Assembly: GCF_018449575.1 (NCBI RefSeq)
Contig: NZ_JAAVUT010000004.1
Span: 310,001-374,000 of the forward strand
Length of the DNA stretch: 64,000 nt
Reading direction: 5' to 3'
Origin: Sodalis sp. dw_96
Lineage (GTDB): Bacteria; Pseudomonadota; Gammaproteobacteria; Enterobacterales; Enterobacteriaceae
The stretch's first letter is position 1; each line of letters starts with the position of its first letter. Shown one piece after another: positions 27,115 through 37,502 of this stretch. The notes under the pieces were generated by a model. The model was not told the DNA's origin and searched no databases. It saw only the letters and a list, made by a program, of their open reading frames with translations. The position numbers and the translations under genes are program-made.

Positions 27115-27510
27115 ATGAAAAAATTAGATGATACGGCCATTCTCGCAGCGCGTATTTTAATGCCGATACTGTTTGTCGTCTCGGGCTTCGGCAAAATGGG
27201 CGGCGGCTATGCCGGCACACAGCAGTACATGACGTCCATGGGCGTACCCGGATTCCTGCTGCCCCTGACCATTTTGTTGGAGTTTGGCGGCGGATTGGCG
27301 ATTCTGTTTGGTTTCCTGACCCGAACCGTCGCGCTGGTGACCGTGGTCTTCGTGCTATTGACCGCGTTTATCTTCCACAGCGACTTTTCCCAGACGGCCA
27401 ACCAGATAAACTTTATGAAGAATTTGTCGATATCCGGTGGTTACCTGCTGCTGGCGGTGCTCGGCGCCGGTTATTTCAGTATCGACCGCATCCTGAACAA
27501 AAAATGGTAA
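27115..27510 (+). CDS. yqjF: DoxX-family membrane protein YqjF
   Basis: A 131-residue four-span DoxX/YqjF protein: LAARILMPILFVVSGFGKMG, LTILLEFGGGLAILFGF, and a C-terminal LSISGGYLLLAVLGAGYFSID. ATG 27115 follows GGGTGGGAA; the frame is open further upstream but without family similarity. Neighbour of yqjG as in E. coli, where the pair responds to some aromatic compounds through YhaJ. Confidence 0.9.
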   Translation: MKKLDDTAILAARILMPILFVVSGFGKMGGGYAGTQQYMTSMGVPGFLLPLTILLEFGGGLAILFGFLTRTVALVTVVFVLLTAFIFHSDFSQTANQINFMKNLSISGGYLLLAVLGAGYFSIDRILNKKW

Positions 27511-27559
27511 ACCGCGTATAATTAAGCGGGTATATTCCTGACTTAACCAAGGAACCATC

Positions 27560-28561
27560 ATGGGACTGCTCGTGGAAGGCCAATGGCAAGACAAATGGTA
27601 CGACACCAAATCCACCGGCGGGCATTTTGAACGCTCGGCCTCGCAGTTCCGTAACTGGATAACCGCCGACGGTTCAGCCGGCGCCTCGGGCCATGGCGGC
27701 TTCCCGGCGGCGTCAGACCGCTACCACCTGTACGTTTCCCTGGCGTGCCCCTGGGCGCACCGTACGCTGCTGATGCGGAGCCTGAAAGGACTGGAGCAGA
27801 TGATACCGGTTTCGGTGGTACATCCGTTGATGCTGGAAAACGGCTGGACGTTCGGCACCGATTTCCCCGCCGCCACCGGCGATCCGCTTTACCATAAAGA
27901 CTTTCTCTATCAGATTTATCTCCAGGCGGACGCCGCCTATAGCGGACGCACCACCGTGCCGGTGTTGTGGGATAAAGAACAACAGACCATTGTCAGCAAT
28001 GAATCAGCGGATATTATCCGCATGTTCAACAGTGCGTTTGATGCCGTCGGCGCCCGTGCCGGCGATTATTACCCGAAGGATCTGCGTTCGCAGATCGACG
28101 AGATCAATGGCTGGGTTTACGATCAGGTGAACAACGGCGTCTACAAATCCGGTTTCGCCACAACGCAGGGGGCTTACGACGAGGCGGTAACCGGCGTGTT
28201 CAACGCGCTGGACAGACTTGAGGAGATCCTGGGACGGCATCGTTACCTGACGGGCTCCCGCCTGACCGAGGCTGACCTGCGGCTGTGGACCACACTTATC
28301 CGGTTTGATCCGGTGTATGTCACCCATTTCAAATGCGATCGCCGCAGGATCGAGGATTATCTGAATTTGTCCGGCTTTTTGCGCGATATTTACCAGATGC
28401 CGGGAGTGGCGGATACGGTGAATTTTGACCATATTCGCAACCACTATTACCGCAGTCATGCCGGTATCAACCCGTACGGCATTATTTCCATCGGGCCGGA
28501 GCAGGATTTGAATGAGCCTCACGGCCGTGATGATCGTTTCGGCCCGGCGACGGACGACTGA
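27560..28561 (+). CDS. yqjG: glutathionyl-hydroquinone reductase (Xi-class GST)
   Basis: A 333-residue cytoplasmic enzyme of the Xi class that removes glutathione from glutathionyl-hydroquinones. The active-site Cys63 is in the CPWAHRT motif, and the C-terminal helical GST domain keeps GVYKSGFATTQ and LTEADLRLWTTLIRFD. Preceded by GGAACC. It ends 5 bp before the convergent yhaJ gene. Confidence 0.95.
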   Translation: MGLLVEGQWQDKWYDTKSTGGHFERSASQFRNWITADGSAGASGHGGFPAASDRYHLYVSLACPWAHRTLLMRSLKGLEQMIPVSVVHPLMLENGWTFGTDFPAATGDPLYHKDFLYQIYLQADAAYSGRTTVPVLWDKEQQTIVSNESADIIRMFNSAFDAVGARAGDYYPKDLRSQIDEINGWVYDQVNNGVYKSGFATTQGAYDEAVTGVFNALDRLEEILGRHRYLTGSRLTEADLRLWTTLIRFDPVYVTHFKCDRRRIEDYLNLSGFLRDIYQMPGVADTVNFDHIRNHYYRSHAGINPYGIISIGPEQDLNEPHGRDDRFGPATDD

Positions 28562-28566
28562 TTGGC

Positions 28567-29457
28567 TTAGGCGAACAGCCGCGGGATTTCACGCAAGAAC
28601 CAGGATTTGGCCTCCCCCATGCTGTCGCGGCGCCAGGCCATGATAATATCGCTTTCCATGCTGTACTCCGGACTGACCACCCGCAGACGGCCGGCGGCAA
28701 TATCCTCCGCCACCAGCGAATATGGCATGGTGGCCACCCCGAGCCCCGCCAGCAGCGCCTGTCGTTTATCGTGCATCGAACTTACCGTTAACCGTTGCTG
28801 TTTATCCAGCAATTGCACGGTCAACACCGGCCGCTCCCGGGCGGTATCGGCGATGGCGATGCCGCGATATTTCACCCGGGTCGCTTCGGATAACGGCTCG
28901 GGCTCCTGATGTATCGGGTGATCGGGACTGGCCACGTACACATTCAATATGGAATAGAGTTTGCGGCTGTTGATCTCCGACGACGCGCGAAAATGCAAAT
29001 CGGGTGCGATAACGATATCCGCCCGTCCCTGTTCCAGGCGTTCCCATGCGCCCGCCAGCACTTCGGTGGTAATGGAGACCTGGGTATTGGCCTTGTGCGC
29101 CAGTTTTTCGATCAGGGGAAACAGCTTTTCGGTAGGCACCAATGCCTCGGTGACCAGGGTGATATGGGTTTCCCAACCCCGCGCCAAGGCCTCGGCATCG
29201 GTGGTGAGCTTGTCCGCCGCCTCAAGCAGTATCCTGCCGCGCTCAAGCAGCATTCGCCCGACGTTGGTGAATTTTGTGCGATGGCCAGAGCGATCGAACA
29301 GGACCACGTCCAACTCTTCTTCAAGTTTTTGCATGGTGTAACTCAACGCCGAGGGCACGCGGCCAAGCTCATCCGCCGCCGAAGCAAAGCTGCCGCGCCG
29401 ATCGATAGCATCCATCACCCTTAATGCTTCCAACGTTAAAGCCCGTTCTTTTCCCAT
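28567..29457 (-). CDS. yhaJ: LysR-family regulator YhaJ
   Basis: A 296-residue LysR-type regulator with an N-terminal helix-turn-helix (RRGSFASAADELGRVPSALS) and a C-terminal effector domain (residues about 90-295). In E. coli YhaJ activates yqjF and is known from 2,4-dinitrotoluene sensing and virulence control. Divergent from yhaK, whose promoter shares the 189-bp gap. Confidence 0.93.
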   Translation of the reverse strand: MGKERALTLEALRVMDAIDRRGSFASAADELGRVPSALSYTMQKLEEELDVVLFDRSGHRTKFTNVGRMLLERGRILLEAADKLTTDAEALARGWETHITLVTEALVPTEKLFPLIEKLAHKANTQVSITTEVLAGAWERLEQGRADIVIAPDLHFRASSEINSRKLYSILNVYVASPDHPIHQEPEPLSEATRVKYRGIAIADTARERPVLTVQLLDKQQRLTVSSMHDKRQALLAGLGVATMPYSLVAEDIAAGRLRVVSPEYSMESDIIMAWRRDSMGEAKSWFLREIPRLFA

Positions 29458-29646
29458 CGGGGTCTCATTCAGAAATTTTGAATATGGAGACCAGATTAAC
29501 TTGCTAACATTCCGCCGTCCAGGCCCTTACAATTTATACAGTGAATTTTTTGGTGTCGCTGTTTCATAAACGCCACGGAGCAATGAGCAACAGGTCTCCC
29601 CCTACAAAAAAATGAGCGATGCTCATCAAATTAAGCAGAACGCACC

Positions 29647-30345
29647 ATGATTACTTATCGAACAGCCAAACAATGCGGTCATGCGGATTACGGCTGGCTA
29701 CAGGCACGCTACACCTTCTCATTCGGGCACTATTTCGATCCCGACATGCTGGGTTACGCCTCCCTGCGGGTCCTTAATCAGGAAGTATTGAGCGCCGGCG
29801 CCGTTTTACAACCCCGTCCCTACCCGCGAGTGGATATCTTTAACCTGATTTTGCAGGGGCGGGCTGAATACCGTGACAGTGAAGGCCATCATATCCAGGC
29901 CGGCGCCGGGGACATTTTGCTTCTGTCCGCGCAGCCCGGCGTCAGTTACAGCGAGCGAAATATCGGCACAACGCCCCTTACCCGAATGCAGCTTTGGCTG
30001 GATGCCTGTCCGGCGCGGGAAAATCCGTTGATCCAGCATGTCTCTCTGTGTGAACGCCCGTTGACGCTGTTGGCCTCACCCGATGGCGAAGAAGGCAGCG
30101 TGCTGTTGCGCCAGCAGGCGTGGATCCGACATGTGGAACTGGCGGCGGGCCAAAGCATGACGCTGAAAATCAAGGGGACGCGATCTTATCTGCAATCCAT
30201 CCACGGCGGCATGGAAATCGATAATCACCAGACAAATTTGATATCGCTGGCCTGTGGCGACGGTGCGTTTATTTACGATGAACAGCAAATCAGAGTCCGG
30301 GCCCATTCACCGCTGCGGGCGCTGCTGATTGATTTGGCGGAATGA
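29647..30345 (+). CDS. yhaK: pirin-like protein YhaK
   Basis: A 232-residue bicupin of the pirin family like E. coli YhaK: N-terminal HADYGWLQARYTFSFGHYFD, a cupin strand region HIQAGAGDILLLSAQPG, and a second cupin (MTLKIKGTRSYLQSIHGG). E. coli YhaK is a cytoplasmic redox-sensitive protein without known quercetinase activity. Divergent from yhaJ, probably its regulator. Confidence 0.9.
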   Translation: MITYRTAKQCGHADYGWLQARYTFSFGHYFDPDMLGYASLRVLNQEVLSAGAVLQPRPYPRVDIFNLILQGRAEYRDSEGHHIQAGAGDILLLSAQPGVSYSERNIGTTPLTRMQLWLDACPARENPLIQHVSLCERPLTLLASPDGEEGSVLLRQQAWIRHVELAAGQSMTLKIKGTRSYLQSIHGGMEIDNHQTNLISLACGDGAFIYDEQQIRVRAHSPLRALLIDLAE

Positions 30346-30459
30346 CTGCCTGTTCAACCACTGGTCTATCACCCTCCGGATACGTGGGCATCGGCACGAG
30401 CCCATTCCTCGCACCACTGTATTCATCGGCTATCTACAGGGTGCGAAGCTGTCAACCGC

Positions 30460-30702
30460 TTACCAGGGAACGGCGGCGCCCAGGTGTTCAAAGCGACCTG
30501 TTCGGCTATTGGCCGGCAAGGTGGCGAGTTCAACTATCGTTACTACGCCTTCGTCAATAGACATTTCAGCGTGTTCAGTGCCAAGGTCTGTGCGAACCCA
30601 GCCTGGATAGGCGCTGTTAACTTGAATCCCAAGAGGACGACCCATTTCCGCCAAGTGAGTCGTGAAGGTATTGAGCGCAGCCTTACTGGCGTCAACCTGA
30701 AG
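30460..30702 (-). pseudogene. C-terminal fragment of an SDR (carbonyl-reductase type)
   Basis: The minus frame reads DASKAALNTFTTHLAEMG, then IQVNSAYPGWVRTDLG and SIDEGVVTIVELATLP, the active-site-Lys to C-terminus part of a short-chain dehydrogenase. The catalytic Tyr is replaced (QVDASK) and the N-terminal two thirds are missing; the upstream frame runs into the rnpB terminator. A truncated remnant. The N-terminal SDR fragment at 2490-2690 is a different subtype. Confidence 0.8.
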
Positions 30703-30736
30703 CAAAAAAAACCCCATGCCATTAACGGGCATGGGG
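30703..30736 (-). terminator. rnpB intrinsic terminator
   Basis: On the minus strand CCCCATGCC-CGTTAAT-GGCATGGGG is followed by eight T. It lies directly behind the RNase P RNA gene. Confidence 0.9.
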
Positions 30737-30747
30737 TTAACGCAATG

Positions 30748-31136
<389 letters not shown>

Positions 31137-31160
31137 GCGCGGAGTATAAGGGCTTTTCAA

Positions 31161-32030
31161 TCAATTGTCATCCCCAAGCTGGTCCAAGGCATAACGATAG
31201 AGCGCATTTTTCTTCACGCCGTGGATTTCAGCGGCCAGCGCGGCGGCTTTATTCAGCGGCAGTTCTTTTTGCAGCAGGGCCAGGGTACGCAGCGATTCCG
31301 GCGGCAACGCGTCTTCCTGGGAGTGAAATCCTTCTACAATCAGCACCATCTCGCCCCGGGAGCGGTTTCCATCTTCCAGGACCCAGGCCAGCAATTCCCC
31401 CACCGGGGCGCCGTGAATATTTTCCCAGGTCTTGGTAAGTTCCCGCGCCAGCACCACGTACCTTTCCGGCCCCCACACCGTCACCATATCCTGCAGGCTG
31501 TCCAGTAACCGATGGGTGGATTCGTAAAAAATCAGGGTGCGCGGTTCGTGCTCCAAGGCTAACAGACTATCTTGCCGGCCTTTGCGTTTAGCCGGCAGAA
31601 AACCCTCGTAACAAAAACGATCGGAAGGCAGCCCGGCGGCGGACAGAGCGGTAATGGCGGCGCAAGGCCCGGGCAGCGGCACCACGCGGATACCGGCGTC
31701 ACGACACCGGCGCACCAGATGATAGCCCGGATCGTTAATCAGCGGCGTGCCGGCGTCTGAAACCAGCGCTATACTCTGTCCTTCTTGCAGCTTCGCCAGC
31801 AATACTTCCGCTTTTTGCTGTTCGTTATGATCATGTAACGCGAACAAGCGCGCATTTATGGCAAAATGTTGTAACAATAAGCCGGTATGACGGGTATCTT
31901 CGGCGGCAATCAGGTCAACACGCTGAAGTATCGACAACGCCCGTTGGGTGATGTCTTCCAGATTACCAATGGGAGTCGGTACCACATAAAGCGTTGATGC
32001 GGAAATATCCGCTTGCTGGTGTTGATTCAT
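31161..32030 (-). CDS. rsmI: 16S rRNA 2'-O-ribose C1402 methyltransferase
   Basis: A 289-residue tetrapyrrole-methylase-fold enzyme. It has the family starts [19 protein letters not shown] and [16 protein letters not shown], plus the SAM-site [14 protein letters not shown]. It methylates the ribose of C1402 in the decoding centre. Divergent from lpoA (62-bp gap), the common arrangement. Confidence 0.96.
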   Translation of the reverse strand: MNQHQQADISASTLYVVPTPIGNLEDITQRALSILQRVDLIAAEDTRHTGLLLQHFAINARLFALHDHNEQQKAEVLLAKLQEGQSIALVSDAGTPLINDPGYHLVRRCRDAGIRVVPLPGPCAAITALSAAGLPSDRFCYEGFLPAKRKGRQDSLLALEHEPRTLIFYESTHRLLDSLQDMVTVWGPERYVVLARELTKTWENIHGAPVGELLAWVLEDGNRSRGEMVLIVEGFHSQEDALPPESLRTLALLQKELPLNKAAALAAEIHGVKKNALYRYALDQLGDDN

Positions 32031-32092
32031 TGTCTCATCCGGATTGCCGATTTAATATTGAGCATCTTGAAAAAAACATCACTGGACACAGT

Positions 32093-34144
32093 ATGCTTTC
32101 CTCATATGTCATGAGTTTTAAAACAGGGCGTCTTATACCCGCCGTGCTGGTCGCACTTATCCTGGCCGCCTGTTCCGGCCAGGCACCGCAAACCCCGTCC
32201 GGCACAGCTCAAACCAAAACCGGCGCCAACGCCGATTATTATTTGCAGCAAATGCAGCAGGCAGGCAATGATACCAAGACCGACTACCAATTACTCGCCA
32301 TACGGGCATTAATCAACGAAGGCCGGCTCGATCAGGCGCAGCAGCAGCTCGGCACGCTACCCCAACCGCTGAGCGATGTCCAACAACGTGAACAACTCCT
32401 GCTGTCCGCCGAACTGGCGGTGGCGCAAAAACGTCCCCAGGACGCCGCCGCCATCACCCAGAAAATGGACAGCAGCCAGCTGACCCCGGATCAGCAGGCG
32501 CGCTATTACCAGGTGCAAATCGCCGCGGGCCAGTCGCAACCGTCCATCGATGTGATCCGCGCCTATATTGCACAGGAACCTTTGCTCAAAGATCAGGCGC
32601 ATCAGCAAAATATCGATCAGACCTGGCAAACGCTGTTGGCCATGTCGTCGCAATCCCAGGCTAATCTGGTGATCAACGCCAATGAGAACGTTCTTCAGGG
32701 CTGGCTGGATCTGCAGCATGTCTACCAGGACAGCAAGCAGGATCCCGCGCTGCTGAAAGCCGGCATCAAAGACTGGCAAACCCGTTATCCACAGAACCCC
32801 GCGGCCAAAACCCTGCCGACCCAGCTCACCCAGGTCCTTAATTACCAACCCACGTCCACCGGGCAAATTGCGTTGTTTTTACCCATGACCGGCCAGGCGC
32901 AGGTGTTTTCCGACGCTATCCAGCAGGGTTTCAACGCCGCCAGAAACGGCATGCCGGCGACGGGAGCCGCTCAACCGGCCAACGGGCAATCGCCCACCGC
33001 CGACGGCGCGGCGGCCCAGCCGCAGGGCGCCGTCACCGCGGCCACACCGGCCGGCGCGACGCCACAGCCACAGGGTGTCGTCACCTCGGCCACACCGGGT
33101 GCCGCGGCCGCCGCCAACCCGGCCATGACGACGGCGGCAACAGCCCCCGGCCCGCAAATAAAAATTTACGACACCTCCTCGCAGCCGCTGCCGGCGTTAC
33201 TGGCCCAGGCACAGCAGGACGGCGCCACCGTCATTGTCGGCCCGCTGCTGAAAAACGAGGTGGAACAGCTTTATACCAGCCAGAATAACTTGAATATCCT
33301 GGCGCTGAACCAGCCTGAAAACCTGCAAAACCGGCCGAACATCTGCTATTTCTCATTATCGCCGGAAGACGAAGCCCGCGACGCGGCGAACCATATCTTT
33401 CAGCAGCACAGACAGCAACCCCTGCTGCTGGTGCCCACCGGCTCGCTGGGAGATCGGATTGTCAAGGCATTCGCCGACGCCTGGAGCAAAGCGGGCGGCG
33501 GTACGGTACTCGAACAGCGCATCGGCTCGATGGGCGACTTGAAACAGGCCATCAACAGCGGGGGCATCCAGCTTACCGGCCAGCCGGTCTCAACCTCTCC
33601 GACAGCCCCGGCATCCGCCGCCCAGCCGCAGGCGGTCACCATTGCCGGCCTGACCATTCCGGCTCCGGCCAGCGATGCCGTGGTCTCCCCTTCCGCCACC
33701 GGCGGACCGGTGGACGCGGTTTATATCATCGCTACCCCGTCCGAACTGGCGTTGATCAAACCCTCCATCGATATGCGCGTCAGCTCGCGGTCGCAATTAG
33801 GGCTCTATGCCAGCTCACGCAGCTATCAGGCCGATGCCGGTCCGGATTACCGTCTGGAAATGGAAGGGCTGGAGTTCAGCGATATCCCGCTGCTGGCGGG
33901 AACGAACCCGACCTTGCTGCAGCAGGTCAGCGCCCAGTTCAAGGATGATTATTCCCTGGTGCGTTTGTATGCCATGGGGATGGATGCCTGGACATTGGTA
34001 AACCATTTCTCACAAATGCGTCAAATTCCTGGTTTCCAGGTCGCAGGCGACACCGGCGTGCTGACGGCGACGTCGGATTGTGTTATTAACAGGAAGTTAT
34101 CTTGGCTGAAATATCAACAAGGACAAATTACACAGATAATGTAA
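32093..34144 (+). CDS. lpoA: penicillin-binding protein activator LpoA
   Basis: A 684-residue outer-membrane lipoprotein that reaches across the periplasm to activate PBP1a. The signal peptide ends in the lipobox LILAAC with Cys27, matching the E. coli spacing, so the Met at 32093 is chosen over upstream Mets from 31994. It has an N-terminal TPR-like domain (to about 250), a long Ala/Pro/Gln linker (about 285-345), and a C-terminal periplasmic-binding-like domain. The linker contains short A-T-P-x-G-A/PQ-type repeats. Overlaps yraN. Confidence 0.93.
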   Translation: MLSSYVMSFKTGRLIPAVLVALILAACSGQAPQTPSGTAQTKTGANADYYLQQMQQAGNDTKTDYQLLAIRALINEGRLDQAQQQLGTLPQPLSDVQQREQLLLSAELAVAQKRPQDAAAITQKMDSSQLTPDQQARYYQVQIAAGQSQPSIDVIRAYIAQEPLLKDQAHQQNIDQTWQTLLAMSSQSQANLVINANENVLQGWLDLQHVYQDSKQDPALLKAGIKDWQTRYPQNPAAKTLPTQLTQVLNYQPTSTGQIALFLPMTGQAQVFSDAIQQGFNAARNGMPATGAAQPANGQSPTADGAAAQPQGAVTAATPAGATPQPQGVVTSATPGAAAAANPAMTTAATAPGPQIKIYDTSSQPLPALLAQAQQDGATVIVGPLLKNEVEQLYTSQNNLNILALNQPENLQNRPNICYFSLSPEDEARDAANHIFQQHRQQPLLLVPTGSLGDRIVKAFADAWSKAGGGTVLEQRIGSMGDLKQAINSGGIQLTGQPVSTSPTAPASAAQPQAVTIAGLTIPAPASDAVVSPSATGGPVDAVYIIATPSELALIKPSIDMRVSSRSQLGLYASSRSYQADAGPDYRLEMEGLEFSDIPLLAGTNPTLLQQVSAQFKDDYSLVRLYAMGMDAWTLVNHFSQMRQIPGFQVAGDTGVLTATSDCVINRKLSWLKYQQGQITQIM

Positions 34145-34497
34145 ATCGACAGCAGCTTGGGGCGCGGGCGGAAGACCGGGCGCGCCGCCATCTTGAAAAC
34201 GCGGGATTGCGTTTTGTCGCCGCCAATATGCGGGTGCGCGGCGGCGAAATCGATTTAATCATGAAAGATCAACACACCTGGGTGTTTGTCGAGGTGCGTT
34301 ATCGCCGCGATAACGCCTTTGGCAACGCCGCCGAGAGCGTCACTCCCCGCAAGCAGCGCCGGTTACTGCACGCGGCAGCGGTTTGGCTGTCGCGGCAGGG
34401 CGGGAGCCTGGACACATCCGCTTGCCGTTTCGATATTTTGGCAATTACCGGTTACCGGCTAGAATGGCTGCAGAACGCCTTCGGCGCATCGGGTTAA
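34102..34497 (+). CDS. yraN: YraN family (UPF0102) nuclease-like protein
   Basis: A 131-residue restriction-endonuclease-like protein with the UPF0102 motifs [27 protein letters not shown] and FVEVRYR, which form the PD-(D/E)xK-type core (Asp and Glu visible). Possible DNA-processing role; not established. It starts 43 bases before the lpoA stop, so it is translated from the same message. It ends at an ERIC element. Confidence 0.9.
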   Translation: MAEISTRTNYTDNVNRQQLGARAEDRARRHLENAGLRFVAANMRVRGGEIDLIMKDQHTWVFVEVRYRRDNAFGNAAESVTPRKQRRLLHAAAVWLSRQGGSLDTSACRFDILAITGYRLEWLQNAFGASG

Positions 34498-34624
34498 TAT
34501 ACCCTAGAGAATTCAAGTTGCGGGAAGGCGGCAACGCAGCGAATCCCCAGGAGCTTACATGGGTAAGTGACTGGGGTGAGCGAGGAAAGCCAACGCATCC
34601 GCAACTTGAAGTATGACGGGTATA
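34497..34624. repeat. ERIC element
   Basis: A 128-bp enterobacterial repetitive intergenic consensus. Its centre matches the known core (AATCCCCAGGAGCTTACAT, then GTAAGTGACTGGGGTGAGCG) and its ends are inverted (ATATACCC... and ...GGGTATA). It begins at the last base of the yraN stop and fills most of the gap to diaA. Confidence 0.95.
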
Positions 34625-34659
34625 ACTGTTTCCTCCATTACTTATTAGGTTCAACGACT

Positions 34660-35250
34660 GTGCTGGAAAGAATAAAAGGCTGTTTCACCGAAAGTATACA
34701 AACCCAAATCGCGGCGGCGGAAGCCTTGCCTGACGCGATTTCACGCGCCGCCACCGCCCTGGTGCATGCCCTGCTCAACGGCAATAAGATATTATGTTGC
34801 GGCAACGGCACCTCCGCCGCCAACGCGCAGCATTTCGCCGCCAGCATGATCAATCGCTACGAAACCGAGCGGCCGAGTTTACCCGCGATAGCCCTGAACG
34901 CGGACAGCGTGGTGCTCACCGCCATCGCCAACGATCGCCTGCAGCAGGAAGTCTATGCCAAACAGGTGCGCGCCCTCGGCCAGGCCGGCGATATTCTGCT
35001 TGCCATCTCCACCCGCGGCAACAGCCGTGATATTGTGAAAGCGGTAGAAGCCGCCGTGACCCGGGATATGACCATTATTGCCCTGACGGGATATGACGGC
35101 GGCGAACTGGCCGGATTGCTCGGCCCCCAGGACGTCGAAATCCGAATTCCCTCCCACCGCAGCGCGCGCGTACAGGAAATGCACATGCTGACGGTGAATT
35201 GTTTATGCGATTTGATTGATAATTCATTGTTTCCTCACCAGGACGATTAA
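34660..35250 (+). CDS. diaA: DnaA initiator-associating protein DiaA
   Basis: A 196-residue SIS-domain protein that binds DnaA and promotes timely initiation at oriC. It has [18 protein letters not shown] and the [16 protein letters not shown] sugar-phosphate-type loop. The family N-terminus ([19 protein letters not shown]) has no ATG, so GTG at 34660 is the likely start, with AGGT about 10 bases before. The frame is open into the ERIC element upstream, but that part is not DiaA. Confidence 0.93.
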   Translation: MLERIKGCFTESIQTQIAAAEALPDAISRAATALVHALLNGNKILCCGNGTSAANAQHFAASMINRYETERPSLPAIALNADSVVLTAIANDRLQQEVYAKQVRALGQAGDILLAISTRGNSRDIVKAVEAAVTRDMTIIALTGYDGGELAGLLGPQDVEIRIPSHRSARVQEMHMLTVNCLCDLIDNSLFPHQDD

Positions 35251-35259
35251 GGAGCTCGA

Positions 35260-35835
35260 ATGAAGGTGCATTACCCATTTGTACTGCTGTTCGCCGCCCT
35301 GATGCTTCAGGGATGCATCGGTGCTGTCGTGGTCGGCAGCGCCGCGGTGGCGACCAAAACCGCCACAGACCCCCGTACCGTAGGCACACAGGTTGATGAC
35401 GGCACGCTGGAAGCGCGCGTGGGCAACGCCCTGTCCAAAGATCAGCAGATCAAGAAAGAAGCCCGTATCGTGGCAACCGCCTATCAAGGCAAAGTATTGT
35501 TAACCGGCCAGGCGCCCACCACCGAACTGGCCAACCGCGCCAAACAAATCGCCGTCGGCGTCGACGGCGCCACCGAAGTATACAATGAAATCCGCCAGGG
35601 CCAGCCGGTCAGCATGGGGCGCGCCTCGATGGACACCTGGATTACCACCAAAATCCGTTCACAGCTGCTGGCCAGCGACGCGGTGAAATCATCCAACGTA
35701 AAGGTCACGACGGAAAACGGCGAAGTATTTTTATTGGGGCTGGTGACCAATGCAGAGGCTAAGTCGGCAGCGGACATCGCAAGCCGGGTTAGCGGCGTAC
35801 AGCACGTCACCACCGCCTTTACCATCCTGAAATAA
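35260..35835 (+). CDS. dolP: outer-membrane lipoprotein DolP
   Basis: A 191-residue lipoprotein (formerly YraP) with lipobox LMLQGC (Cys19) and two BON domains, about residues 47-113 and 125-190. It supports outer-membrane integrity, binds anionic phospholipid at the division site and assists the BAM complex. GGAGCTCGA lies just before the ATG, 9 bp after diaA, so the two form an operon. In E. coli it is in the sigma-E regulon. Confidence 0.95.
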   Translation: MKVHYPFVLLFAALMLQGCIGAVVVGSAAVATKTATDPRTVGTQVDDGTLEARVGNALSKDQQIKKEARIVATAYQGKVLLTGQAPTTELANRAKQIAVGVDGATEVYNEIRQGQPVSMGRASMDTWITTKIRSQLLASDAVKSSNVKVTTENGEVFLLGLVTNAEAKSAADIASRVSGVQHVTTAFTILK

Positions 35836-35867
35836 CCTTCTCCCCCGGCCACGGCGGCCGGGGTCGG

Positions 35868-36608
35868 CTACTGAAGATGGTTTTCCCGCAGGAATTGATC
35901 CCCGCCCATTTGGCGCATCTGCCGCAATATCCACTGCTGACGCATCTGCACATAGCGTGAGGGCGCCTCGGCGCGAAAATGCAGCGGGTTGGGTAATACC
36001 GCCGCCAGCAGTGCCGCTTCCGACGGCGTCAGGCGGGCGGCGGGCTTATGAAAATAGCGCTGCGCCGCGGCCTCGACGCCAAAGGTGCCGCGACCGAATT
36101 CCGCCACATTCAAATACACCGTCAAAATACGCCGTTTGGTCCAGACCGTTTCCATCGCCAGGGTTAAACCGGCCTCCAGGCCTTTTCTGAAGTAGCTGCG
36201 CCCTTCCCATAACAACAGATTTTTCGCCGTTTGCTGTGACAGGGTGGAAGCGCCGCGAATGCGTTCACTGCGCTGATTGTGCGCGGCGGCGGCCTGTATG
36301 GCCTCAAGGTCAAACCCCCAATGCCAGGGAAATTTTTGATCTTCCGCCGCAATCACCGCCAGCGCCATGGAGGGGGCAATATTATCCATCGCCACCCAAC
36401 GGGAGTGGGCCACATAACCGCCGTCGCCGTGCAGCCAGGCCCCCACCTGGCGCTCCACCATCACCGCCGAGAAAGGCACCGGCAAGAAGGCGAACAGCAA
36501 TATGGCCGCCACCCAGACAGCGATAATGGCCCCGCAGCCTATCAGCAGCCACCGTGCCGACCGGCGAAGAAGTCCATAACCCTCGCCGGACCGAAACTTC
36601 ATTCGCAC
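35868..36608 (-). CDS. mtgA: monofunctional peptidoglycan glycosyltransferase
   Basis: A 246-residue inner-membrane GT51 enzyme that polymerises lipid II. One N-terminal span (about 20-42) precedes the GT51 motifs: catalytic-Glu [38 protein letters not shown] and [12 protein letters not shown]. The gene overlaps the end of elbB by 10 bp on the same strand. Confidence 0.95.
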   Translation of the reverse strand: MRMKFRSGEGYGLLRRSARWLLIGCGAIIAVWVAAILLFAFLPVPFSAVMVERQVGAWLHGDGGYVAHSRWVAMDNIAPSMALAVIAAEDQKFPWHWGFDLEAIQAAAAHNQRSERIRGASTLSQQTAKNLLLWEGRSYFRKGLEAGLTLAMETVWTKRRILTVYLNVAEFGRGTFGVEAAAQRYFHKPAARLTPSEAALLAAVLPNPLHFRAEAPSRYVQMRQQWILRQMRQMGGDQFLRENHLQ

Positions 36609-37258
36609 AATGCCAGCACCCGAGACACCAGTTTATCGATACCTTTGGCCAGTTCGACGAGGGAAGTGGCCAACATATATCCCGGAGTGGTGACGACTTT
36701 GTTTTCAGCATCCACCACGATATCGTCCACCGGACAAACCACATGGGAAGCGCCCATATCCTCAATCATCTCCGCCGTATCGCTGTCAGTGCCGACGGTT
36801 AACCTCAGGGGTTCGGCGGTATCGATGAGTTTCGGCAATAATGCCGGAGCGATGCAAATAAAACCAATTGCTTTATTTTGCTTATGTATTTGCCGGGTAA
36901 GCTGTCGTAAATCGGCATCAACTTCCCCCTCGATTCCCCTTAAGGCAATGTCGCTAAGGTTGCGCACGGCACCAAAACCGCCGGGCACAATCAGGGCATC
37001 GAGCTTATCCGCGTTCGCCGCCGACAGGGGGTGAATTTGTCCCCTGGTAAGGCGCGCGGACTCCACCAGCATGTTGCGTTTCTCCGCTGCTTCTTTGCCT
37101 GAAAGATGATTTATTACAATAGGTTGCATCTTATCCGGCGCAAAACAAATGACCTCGACGCCCGCCCGCTCCAAGGCCAGTAACGTCAGTACGGTTTCAT
37201 GTATTTCGCTGCCGTCATACACCCCACAGCCGCTCAAAACGAGGCCCACGCATTTCAT
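36599..37258 (-). CDS. elbB: glyoxalase III-like DJ-1/PfpI protein ElbB
   Basis: A 219-residue DJ-1/PfpI-superfamily protein (isoprenoid biosynthesis protein, ElbB) with [33 protein letters not shown] and the nucleophile Cys in [12 protein letters not shown]. coli ElbB has weak glyoxalase activity. Upstream of mtgA and separated from arcB by ArcZ. Confidence 0.93.
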   Translation of the reverse strand: MKCVGLVLSGCGVYDGSEIHETVLTLLALERAGVEVICFAPDKMQPIVINHLSGKEAAEKRNMLVESARLTRGQIHPLSAANADKLDALIVPGGFGAVRNLSDIALRGIEGEVDADLRQLTRQIHKQNKAIGFICIAPALLPKLIDTAEPLRLTVGTDSDTAEMIEDMGASHVVCPVDDIVVDAENKVVTTPGYMLATSLVELAKGIDKLVSRVLALCE

Positions 37259-37367
37259 AGAAATCTCTCTTCTGTCATCTCGGTCAAAATCTTATTTCTA
37301 TTGACAAAGTCTATTCTACATCCCAAATTTTAATGGTTCTTGTAACATTATCTCGTTCTTTTGCTAT

Positions 37368-37375
37368 GTTAATTA
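37368..37375 (+). promoter_or_regulatory. ArcA-box-like core at the arcZ promoter
   Basis: GTTAATTA matches the core of the ArcA consensus and lies just before the expected arcZ start. In E. coli ArcA-P represses arcZ, closing a loop with arcB mRNA. Short match, inferred. Confidence 0.4.
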
Positions 37376-37380
37376 CTACC

Positions 37381-37502
37381 GCGTAATGAATTTTAGTAAC
37401 TTGCCAACCAAGAACGCCCGATAAATAAACAGTGGCGAGAATCAGTTTCCCTGGTGTTGGCGCTATATTCGCGCACCCCGGCTAACGTCGGGGTCATTTT
37501 TT
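37381..37502 (+). ncRNA. arcZ: ArcZ small regulatory RNA
   Basis: The 3' part is the conserved processed ArcZ: TTTCCCTGGTGTTGGCGC (37446-37463), then ATTCGCGCACCCCGG, a terminator stem (ACCCCG/CGGGGT) and TCATTTTTT. ArcZ is an Hfq-dependent sRNA that activates rpoS and represses motility and other genes. It lies between elbB and arcB on the opposite strand, as in E. coli. The 5' end is set by the E. coli length and is less certain. Confidence 0.93.
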
